From: an uncultured Oscillospiraceae bacterium
GTDB lineage: Bacteria; Bacillota; Clostridia; Oscillospirales; Acutalibacteraceae
Reading direction: 5' to 3'
Length of the DNA stretch: 64,000 bases
Assembly: GCA_958366985.1 (NCBI GenBank)
Contig: CATXDC010000010.1
Location: forward strand, 1-64,000
Every line of letters begins with the position of its first letter. Within the stretch, counting starts at the first letter, position 1. The translations under genes and the position numbers were made by a program. Below the pieces are notes generated by a model. The model did no database searches. It was given only the letters and a program-made list of their open reading frames with translations, and was not told where the DNA came from. Shown piece by piece: positions 57,863 to 64,000 of this stretch.

Positions 57863-59702
57863 TAAACAGGAAACAAAAAATAATATACGCTTTGCTTTTA
57901 AGATTTTTAAGCAGACCGATAAAAAAGTTATCCCCATAATGCTTTTATACTCTTTTACGACATTTTTGCCCCAGCTTTCAGCTATTTATTTTTCTGCTAA
58001 AATTACTTCAATGTTTTCCGTGGGAGCACCTGCAAATGACATAATGATGAACGCTGTTTTCCTGGCGGTATCCGTATTTGTTTTTTCTGTTACAAATTCA
58101 GCTTTGCAAAAGGAATTCAAAAAACAGATGTCAGTTGTGCAGCTGTCTGAAAATAAAATCCTTACAGAAATTGTTACAGGAAAAGACTATGCACTGCTGG
58201 AAGAGCCGGACTTTCAGGCTGCTCTAAAGCGCTGTCAGACAGAAATAATGTGTAGTGGAGGAATTATTTATCATTTTTATGGTTCTCTGCAGTCCATAAT
58301 AAGCGGAATTTTCGGTCTGGTGTTTTCTGTTATTGCTATTTCACCGGCAATAAAAGGTTTTCTGACATTTGATAATTCATCCTTCATTACTTCTTGGAAA
58401 TTTGCAGTTATCATACTTGCAGTATTTATACTGTGTGCCGTAATAACAGCTCTTGCGGGAGATCGTGCCTCCAAAAAAAACATAAAAATATGGGAATACT
58501 ATAACGATATTTTTTCTCGCTTTATGTATTGGTTTGATTTTACAAAGGAGTACAAAAGCGGTAAGGATATAAGAATTTATAACTCCCAGAAAATGGTTTT
58601 AGACGAATACAGTGATTTTAAATTAGGAATGGCAGCTCAGAGAAAAGACTCAGACAAAAAGACAATAGTGGAAAACTATACAATGAGAATTATGCAGGCA
58701 GTTCTCACGTCGATAATATATGGCTTTATCTGTGTGAAAGCTGTTGGCGGACTTATGAGTGTAGACGATATTGTAAGACTTACAGGAAGTATTCCGATTA
58801 TTATTGCAAGCGTTACCCAGCTTGGGATGATACCTATGGTGTTAAATTATAATACGGCTACTGCCGGATATATGCGTAAGGTTTATGACTATCCCACTGA
58901 GAGAAAAATGGGTACTCTTCCTGTTGAAAAAAGAACGGACTGCGATTATGAAATTGAATTTAAAAACGTCAGCTTTAAATATGCAGGTTCAGATTCCTAT
59001 GCCCTGAAAGATGTTTCATTTAAATTTAAAATCGGTGAGCACATAGCTTTCGTAGGTCACAACGGTTCGGGAAAAAGTACTTTCATAAAGCTTTTATGCA
59101 GGCTTTATGACCCAACTGAGGGAGAAATTACTCTAAACGGCATAGATATAAGAAAATACGATATCAATGAATATATGTCGCTGTTTTCTGTGGTGTTTCA
59201 GGATTTTGCCCTTTTCTCAGTTCCTCTTTCGCAGAACGTCACAACTTCAATGGATTATGACAGGGAAAGGCTTTTCTCAAGCCTTGAAAAATCGGGCGCA
59301 GACAAATTTGTAAATGAAATGAAAAACAAGGAAAACACTGTTCTCTACAAGGATTTTGACGATGAAGGAGTTGAAATTTCAGGGGGAGAAGCTCAGAAGC
59401 TTGCAATTTCTAGAGCCCTTTACAGGGACGCACCCTTTGTAGTTCTCGACGAACCTACTGCCGCTCTTGACCCAATTTCCGAGTTTGAGGTTTACAGCAG
59501 ATTTAATGAGTTTACAAGCGGCAAAACCGCTATTTATATTTCTCACCGTCTTTCTTCCTGCCGCTTCTGCGATAAGATACTTGTATTTGAAAAAGGCCAT
59601 ATAGTTCAGTTCGGTACTCATGAGCAGCTGCTCAGTGATGAAAACGGAATGTACTCAAAGCTTTGGAATTCTCAGGCTAAATATTATGTTTCTCAGGTGT
59701 AA
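57855..59702 (+). CDS. ABC exporter, fused membrane and ATPase domains (half 2)
   Basis: The 615-residue partner has six membrane segments in residues 25-330, Walker A GHNGSGKSTFIKLL near residue 401, signature EISGGEAQKLAISRAL near residue 513 and Walker B VVLDEPTAALD near residue 535. The start is TTG at 57855, eight bases after AGGAGG and overlapping the stop of half 1; a GTG three codons earlier lies inside the ribosome binding site. Both halves keep intact catalytic motifs, so either site could hydrolyse ATP. Confidence 0.88.
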   Translation: MSNKQETKNNIRFAFKIFKQTDKKVIPIMLLYSFTTFLPQLSAIYFSAKITSMFSVGAPANDIMMNAVFLAVSVFVFSVTNSALQKEFKKQMSVVQLSENKILTEIVTGKDYALLEEPDFQAALKRCQTEIMCSGGIIYHFYGSLQSIISGIFGLVFSVIAISPAIKGFLTFDNSSFITSWKFAVIILAVFILCAVITALAGDRASKKNIKIWEYYNDIFSRFMYWFDFTKEYKSGKDIRIYNSQKMVLDEYSDFKLGMAAQRKDSDKKTIVENYTMRIMQAVLTSIIYGFICVKAVGGLMSVDDIVRLTGSIPIIIASVTQLGMIPMVLNYNTATAGYMRKVYDYPTERKMGTLPVEKRTDCDYEIEFKNVSFKYAGSDSYALKDVSFKFKIGEHIAFVGHNGSGKSTFIKLLCRLYDPTEGEITLNGIDIRKYDINEYMSLFSVVFQDFALFSVPLSQNVTTSMDYDRERLFSSLEKSGADKFVNEMKNKENTVLYKDFDDEGVEISGGEAQKLAISRALYRDAPFVVLDEPTAALDPISEFEVYSRFNEFTSGKTAIYISHRLSSCRFCDKILVFEKGHIVQFGTHEQLLSDENGMYSKLWNSQAKYYVSQV

Positions 59703-59734
59703 TCGGCGAGTATAGATAGCTTAAATCAAAAGTT

Positions 59735-59773
59735 AAACCCGGCAAAAGAATTAACTCCTTTGCCGGGTTTTAT
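59735..59773 (+). terminator. Rho-independent terminator of the exporter pair
   Basis: AAACCCGGCAAA and TTTGCCGGGTTT form a perfect twelve-base stem followed by a T. Confidence 0.88.
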
Positions 59774-59784
59774 ACTGAGTAAGT

Positions 59785-59817
59785 AAAAAGAAAAGATGAC
59801 CCGAAAAGGTCATCTTT
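59785..59817 (-). terminator. Rho-independent terminator of the 96-residue protein gene
   Basis: AAAGATGACC and GGTCATCTTT pair around CGAAAA; on the minus strand CTTTTTACTT follows. Confidence 0.85.
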
Positions 59818-59823
59818 AAAAAG

Positions 59824-60114
59824 TTATTTGTTGTTCAGCGCACGCTCAAGCCATATAGAGCCAATATCCATGGCATTGTAAAGACCGATTTTTTCGCTCT
59901 TCTTGATGATTCTGTCATGGGGGCGTGCTTCGGGGTCTGTGCTTAAAAGCTGTACGGTAACCTTGTCAGCAATTTCAAGGCCATTAAAGTCTTTAGTGCT
60001 GTTAATCTGAAGCATAACTACGAAAGGATCCGCCATATCGCCATAATATATGGTCTTTCCGCTTCTTACCAGAGGTTTGCCCTTATATGTGAGAAACTTC
60101 TTTTTGGCTGCCAT
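59824..60114 (-). CDS. Small conserved-looking protein of unknown function
   Basis: The 96-residue soluble protein begins MAAKKKFLTYKGKPLVRSGK and has IYYGDMADPFVVMLQI and VTVQLLSTDP, then a helical end SIWLERALNNK. I do not recognise a named family. The pattern of strands followed by one helix suggests a small compact domain. GGAGTGAT lies before the ATG, and a separate terminator follows, so it is a real single gene. It has no operon partner; the glycosyltransferase upstream on the same strand is 79 bases away. Confidence 0.7.
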   Translation of the reverse strand: MAAKKKFLTYKGKPLVRSGKTIYYGDMADPFVVMLQINSTKDFNGLEIADKVTVQLLSTDPEARPHDRIIKKSEKIGLYNAMDIGSIWLERALNNK

Positions 60115-60192
60115 TTATATCACTCCGCTTTCTGTAAATTTTGTAGACTTTTATTTTACCATAAAATATAACTTATGTCAAAAAAGTCAAAG

Positions 60193-61401
60193 TTACTGTT
60201 TTGTCTCAGCCGGAACAGCCTTTCCGCCCTTGCAGGGAAGGGGATAGGGCCAGTTTTTACATAAGTTTTCATATCTTTTATATGCTGCTGCAACAGAGTC
60301 TGTCCATGAAAGATAAATCTTTTCTCCGGCGTTTTTGCCTACTTCCTTAAGTTTGTCCATATCGGAAATCATATCTTCAATAGCTTCGGCGAAATCTACA
60401 GCATTTTCTTCTGACAAAAATCCCGTTACGCCTTCTTCAATGCCGTAAGCGGCACTGCTGTTTCTTATGAGAAGCGATGGACATTCGCAGGCAGCAGCCT
60501 CTCTTACAACAAGGCCGTGGGAGTCGAATGTAGATGGGAAAAGAAATGCGTCAGCCATAGAATAATAACATCTGAGCTTTTCACGGTCGCTGATTTTTCC
60601 AGCGTAAATGCATTTTTCACTGATTCCGGATTTATTTATATATTTCTTTATATCCCTTTCGTCAGTGCCTTTTCCGACCATGACAAATCTGAAATCGAAC
60701 CCCTTGTCTTTAAGTATTTTAAGAGCATCAACAGTGATTTTAAGATTTTTATACCACATAATGCGTCCGACAAATAAAAATACAGGTATTCCGTCAGGAA
60801 TTTTAAGCTCTTTTCTCAGTTCATTAACTTTGCTTTCATCGGCTTTTCCTCTGGGAAAATCAACGCCGTTGGGCATGACTATGTATTCTCCCTTATATCC
60901 GATTGATTTAAGATTTTCTCCTGCTCCGGGGCTTACTACCCAAACCTCATCCGCAGCTGACATGTTGGTGACAATGAATCGCAGGAAGAAATCCTGAAGA
61001 GCCTTGGTTGGAACTCGCTTTCTTATATCATAATCGTATTTTGTGTGATAGGTTGCCACAATGGGAATTTTCTGTCCCTGAGCTATTATCCTGGCAAATT
61101 TGCCTGAGGCAATAGGACAGTGAAAGTGCATAAGGTCAAGATTCTTTGACCAGACATATTCCCTTAAACTGTGACGGAAAGGCCAGCCGAATTGATACTG
61201 TTCTTTTTTGTTAAACTGAAAAGCGTCGTATCTGAACACCTCATAGGGATAGTTATCCTTAACATGGGGAGCTCTCGGGGTTATAACCATAACATCGCAA
61301 TGGTTTTTGTGCAGTATATTTGCATAATTGAGAGTAGTTGATGACGTACCGTCTATGGTCGGAGGGAAAGCGTCATTCATTATAGCTACTTTCAGTTTCA
61401 T
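60193..61401 (-). CDS. GT4 glycosyltransferase (glycolipid-type)
   Basis: The 402-residue GT-B protein starts MKLKVAIMNDAFPPTIDGTS, where the Gly-rich loop after PP binds the acceptor side. MHFHCPIASGKFA lies near residue 93, FVGRIMWYKNLKITVDAL near residue 213 and PSTFDSHGLVVREAAACECPSL near residue 292 (read in parts), with the E-x7-E-type retaining signature. Closest in style are diacylglycerol glucosyltransferases and mannosyltransferases of the UgtP/PimB-like GT4 set, so glycolipid synthesis is plausible. ATG at 61401 follows AGGCGG; a TTG two codons earlier is less likely. Confidence 0.85.
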   Translation of the reverse strand: MKLKVAIMNDAFPPTIDGTSSTTLNYANILHKNHCDVMVITPRAPHVKDNYPYEVFRYDAFQFNKKEQYQFGWPFRHSLREYVWSKNLDLMHFHCPIASGKFARIIAQGQKIPIVATYHTKYDYDIRKRVPTKALQDFFLRFIVTNMSAADEVWVVSPGAGENLKSIGYKGEYIVMPNGVDFPRGKADESKVNELRKELKIPDGIPVFLFVGRIMWYKNLKITVDALKILKDKGFDFRFVMVGKGTDERDIKKYINKSGISEKCIYAGKISDREKLRCYYSMADAFLFPSTFDSHGLVVREAAACECPSLLIRNSSAAYGIEEGVTGFLSEENAVDFAEAIEDMISDMDKLKEVGKNAGEKIYLSWTDSVAAAYKRYENLCKNWPYPLPCKGGKAVPAETKQ

Positions 61402-61615
61402 CGCCAAACCGCCTTTGCAAAATCATTTAACAATATATTCGTTACACTATATAATACTCCAAATTTCGAATTTAATCAATTGTTTTTGATTTTTGTTATA
61501 TATTTTTAATTGAAAGTGAAAAAAATAATATTTTTCCTAATATTTTAGTTGCAGTTTTCATTATTTCATTTTATAATAAAAGCGAATTAACAAACGGTTT
61601 AAAGTTAATAGTTAA

Positions 61616-61643
61616 TTGACTTTATTAAATCGAAGCTTATTAG
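61616..61643 (+). promoter_or_regulatory. Possible promoter of the hprK unit
   Basis: TTGACT (61616-61621) and TATTAG (61638-61643) are 16 bases apart, 25 bases before the hprK start. The -10 box is weak. Confidence 0.4.
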
Positions 61644-61667
61644 AGTAAATTGAAAGAGGTGGAAAAA

Positions 61668-62633
61668 ATGGCTGCAAAATATTCGGTATCTCTTGCGAAA
61701 ATAATAAAGGATCACGGATTTGAAACCCTTTATTTGCCAACGGAACCAACGGATCTGTACATAACCTGCTGTGATGTAAACAGACCCGGTCTGATTCTTG
61801 CCAGCGCAAATGATTATTTTGATCCGGAAAGAATTCAGTTCTTAGGTTTGGCAGAGATGGCGTTTCTTGAAAACCTCAGTCCGGAAAAAAGACTTGAGAG
61901 CGTGGAACGGTTTACTTCACAGCGTCCTAGTGCGGTACTTATAACACGAAACCTCAACTGCTTTGATGAGCTTATGAACGGATGTAAGAAGTACGGTGTA
62001 CCTCTTCTGAGAACAGGTGATACTACTTCGAGCATAATGTCAACGCTTATTGCATATCTGAGCGTGGAACTTGCTCCGAGAATTACACGTCATGGAGTAT
62101 TGGTTGAAGTATCCGGTGAGGGTGTGCTTATTCTGGGCGACAGCGGAGTAGGTAAAAGCGAAACCGCAGTTGAGCTCATTAAAAGAGGTCATCGTCTTAT
62201 TGCCGATGATGCAGTTGAAATAAGGCGTGTATCTAATAAAACGTTAGTTGGTTCTGCTCCTGACAATATCCGTCACTTTATGGAGCTTAGAGGAATCGGA
62301 ATAATCAATGCAAGACGTATTTTCGGTATGGGCGCTGTAAAAATGACCGAAAAGATAGATATGGTTATTCAGCTTGAGCTTTGGGACAGCAATAAGGTAT
62401 ACGACAGAATGGGTATGGAAGATGAGTACTGCTCAATTCTCGACATTGATGTTCCGCAGCTTACAATACCGGTTAAACCCGGAAGGAACTTGGCTGTTAT
62501 CATTGAAATAGCGGCAATGAACAACAGACAGAAGAAGATGGGATATAATGCTGCCCGTGAACTTCTTCACCGTCTTGGAATGGAAGATATTCAGCCGGAA
62601 CAGGATGAGCTTCTTGTTTGGCAGAATCTTTGA
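61668..62633 (+). CDS. hprK: HPr kinase/phosphorylase
   Basis: The 321-residue bifunctional enzyme phosphorylates and dephosphorylates Ser46 of HPr, the central switch of carbon catabolite control in Firmicutes. The Walker A is GDSGVGKSETAVEL near residue 154, followed by RLIADDAVEIRR (catalytic Asp pair), the family signature MELRGIGIINARRIFGMGAV near residue 204 (read in parts), and the C-terminal KPGRNLAVIIEIAAMN. ATG at 61668 has GAGGTGG upstream; an ATG six codons earlier lacks one. It leads a unit with a glucokinase and murB. Confidence 0.96.
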   Translation: MAAKYSVSLAKIIKDHGFETLYLPTEPTDLYITCCDVNRPGLILASANDYFDPERIQFLGLAEMAFLENLSPEKRLESVERFTSQRPSAVLITRNLNCFDELMNGCKKYGVPLLRTGDTTSSIMSTLIAYLSVELAPRITRHGVLVEVSGEGVLILGDSGVGKSETAVELIKRGHRLIADDAVEIRRVSNKTLVGSAPDNIRHFMELRGIGIINARRIFGMGAVKMTEKIDMVIQLELWDSNKVYDRMGMEDEYCSILDIDVPQLTIPVKPGRNLAVIIEIAAMNNRQKKMGYNAARELLHRLGMEDIQPEQDELLVWQNL

Positions 62634-62667
62634 GTTTCGGGGCATAAAACATTAGGAGGTATGAAGA

Positions 62668-63615
62668 ATGTACAGAGTAGGAATTGATTTAGGCGGAACA
62701 AATATAGTTGCCGGAGTTATCAACGACAGCTTTGAAATAATCGGAAGAGGAAAGCTTAAGACAAATGCACCACGTGAGGCAGAACTTATTTTTGATGATA
62801 TTGCAAAGGCTGTTACCCTTGCAGTTGAAGATGCAGGTCTTAAAATGGAGGATATTGATTCAATCGGAATGGGAGCTCCCGGTACAGTAAATAAAGCTAC
62901 CGGAATGATCGAGTTCTCGAATAACCTTGATTTCAAAAATCTCCATGCTCAGGAAATGATGGAAGAGCGTCTTCCCGGAAAGAAAATATATATTGATAAC
63001 GACGCTAACTGTGCAGCTCTTGGCGAAGCTCTTGCAGGTGCAGGCAGAGGCGTTAAAAACTTTGTTGCTATTACTTTAGGTACAGGTGTCGGCAGCGGTG
63101 TTGTTATAGACGGTAAGATTTACAACGGTTCAAACTTTGCTGCTGCTGAGTTCGGTCACATGGTAATTGCTCTTGACGGCGAACAGTGCAACTGCGGCAG
63201 AAGAGGCTGCTGGGAGAGATATGCTTCTGCAACAGCTCTTATCAATCAGACAAAGCACGCAATGCGTCACAGCTATGACAGTGAGATGTGGCACCTTGTA
63301 AATGAAAATATCAACCTTGTTACAGGCAGAACCGCTTTTGAAGGTCTTCGCAAAGGCGATGCAGCTGCAAAAAGAGTTGTTGAACAGTATATTTATTACA
63401 TAGCATGTGGTATAATAAACGTAATCAACATTCTTCAGCCTGAGATGATCTGCATCGGCGGCGGAATCAGCCACGAGGGCGAAAGCCTTCTCGAGCCCCT
63501 GAGAAAGCATGTTGAGAGAGAAAGATACAGTATGTTTGCAAAAACTCAGACTCAGATTTGCCGTGCTCTTTTAGGTAATGATGCAGGCGTTATAGGTGCG
63601 GCGCTTCTGGACTGA
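62668..63615 (+). CDS. glcK: ROK-family glucokinase
   Basis: The 315-residue sugar kinase begins MYRVGIDLGGTNIVAGVI, with the phosphate-binding loop at residues 6-13. It has IDNDANCAALGEALAGAG near residue 110 (catalytic Asp in NDAN) and the ROK zinc signature CNCGRRGCWERYAS near residue 173. AGGAGGT precedes the ATG. It lies 34 bases after hprK, linking sugar phosphorylation to the HPr switch, a pairing that fits glycolytic control. Confidence 0.94.
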   Translation: MYRVGIDLGGTNIVAGVINDSFEIIGRGKLKTNAPREAELIFDDIAKAVTLAVEDAGLKMEDIDSIGMGAPGTVNKATGMIEFSNNLDFKNLHAQEMMEERLPGKKIYIDNDANCAALGEALAGAGRGVKNFVAITLGTGVGSGVVIDGKIYNGSNFAAAEFGHMVIALDGEQCNCGRRGCWERYASATALINQTKHAMRHSYDSEMWHLVNENINLVTGRTAFEGLRKGDAAAKRVVEQYIYYIACGIINVINILQPEMICIGGGISHEGESLLEPLRKHVERERYSMFAKTQTQICRALLGNDAGVIGAALLD

Positions 63616-63632
63616 TAAAATTCGGAGGTAAT

Positions 63633-64000
63633 ATGAGCAGAGCAGAAAAGATAGAAATTTTCGCCCGTGAAGCAGGATGCAAAGTTTTAACTGATGCACC
63701 TATGAGTGAGTATACCACTTTTAAAATCGGGGGCAGCGCCGCTCTGCTGGTCGAGCCGCAAAGTGAAAAAGAGCTTTCCGTTATCCTGGCAAAATGTGCC
63801 GAGGAGAACGTAAAGCCGTATATAATCGGAAACGGAAGCAATCTTCTTGTAGATGACTGCGGAATTGATTCTGTGGTTATCAAAATAGGAGACGGACTTT
63901 CCGAGGTGCGAATGGTAGACGAAACAACGGTAGAGTGCGGGGCAGGTTTAAGCCTGTCACGGCTCTGCCGTTTTGCCCTTGAAAAAGGGCTCAGCGGTCT
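63633..64000 (+). CDS. murB: UDP-N-acetylenolpyruvoylglucosamine reductase (5' part, cut by window end)
   Basis: The visible 122 codons begin MSRAEKIEIFAREAG and contain MSEYTTFKIGGSAALLVEP near residue 25 and VKPYIIGNGSNLLVDDCGID near residue 60 (read in parts), then VECGAGLSLSRL near residue 100. These are the FAD-binding stretches of MurB, which reduces the enolpyruvyl group to make UDP-MurNAc. GGAGGT lies five bases before ATG. It follows glcK by 17 bases. The rest of the gene, and any yvcJ/yvcK/whiA neighbours, lie beyond the window. Confidence 0.93.
   Translation, partial: MSRAEKIEIFAREAGCKVLTDAPMSEYTTFKIGGSAALLVEPQSEKELSVILAKCAEENVKPYIIGNGSNLLVDDCGIDSVVIKIGDGLSEVRMVDETTVECGAGLSLSRLCRFALEKGLSG

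Noticed and set aside
1..64000. CRISPR arrays, tRNA or rRNA genes, insertion sequences, prophage
   Set aside because: I saw no regularly spaced repeats, no cloverleaf-like sequence with a T-loop GTTCRA box in a gene gap, and no transposase, integrase or phage structural genes.

Overview
The window reads as a chromosomal segment from a low-to-mid GC Clostridia member, most likely an Oscillospirales/Ruminococcaceae-type organism (inference). Supporting signs are strong AGGAGG-type ribosome binding sites, frequent TTG/GTG starts, TTGACA-N17-TATAAT promoters, an M-box riboswitch before a Mg2+ P-type ATPase, HprK with a ROK glucokinase, the short (C-terminal zinc) form of prolyl-tRNA synthetase, and a PurO-type IMP cyclohydrolase beside a stand-alone AICAR formyltransferase. 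I see no tRNA, rRNA, CRISPR array, phage module or insertion sequence. The window starts in intergenic DNA and ends inside murB.

Region by region. 1-3.3 kb: a YdbC/PC4-like small protein, the GTPase YchF and a self-regulated MarR-FUSC pair. 3.3-10.5 kb (minus): nearly the whole shikimate pathway to phenylpyruvate, aroE-aroK then aroF-aroB-aroA-aroC-pheA. Between the two parts lies a strong promoter, a 33-residue leader peptide with 12 Phe/Tyr/Trp, and an antiterminator/terminator pair: a textbook ribosome-mediated attenuator. 10.5-13.9 kb: acpP, proS and two small envelope genes. 14-19.6 kb (minus): xpt followed by a BMP-type nucleoside/purine ABC importer. 19.8-23.8 kb: a small exopolysaccharide cluster (glycosyltransferase, O-antigen-ligase-like protein, fused Wzz/BY-kinase). 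23.8-27.7 kb: a CmpB-like membrane protein, an HD protein, a Cof-type HAD phosphatase, a pyrophosphatase-like/Nudix fusion and a small export protein.

27.7-31.1 kb (minus): mgtA with an unusually layered leader. An M-box riboswitch with its own terminator comes first. It is followed by a 30-codon ORF whose interior can pair with the 5' arm of a second terminator, and then by two more overlapping small ORFs with ribosome binding sites before mgtA. 31-43.6 kb: mostly single housekeeping genes (XRE regulator, TatD, metG, nagB, GtrA-like, flavodoxin-like, lipase, radical SAM), then coaX with a PanT-like ECF S component, a pyridoxal-type kinase, a small Fe-S protein and a lipoprotein.

43.6-50.9 kb: a purine operon purE-F-M-N-O-H-D, preceded by a candidate structured RNA ending in a terminator. 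51-53.8 kb: a HlyD-type adaptor and a MacB/FtsX permease without an adjacent ATPase. 54-55.4 kb: a MurE-like ligase with an altered DNPR motif. 55.5-59.7 kb: a heterodimeric ABC exporter whose promoter and first ~100 codons are tandemly duplicated, each copy carrying a LytTR-like double box. 59.8-64 kb: an unknown small protein, a GT4 glycosyltransferase, and the hprK-glcK-murB run.

The most noteworthy items are the two leader-peptide attenuators (aromatic amino acids; mgtA), the duplicated exporter front end and the unidentified RNA before purE. All functions are assigned by reading motifs, not by database search.
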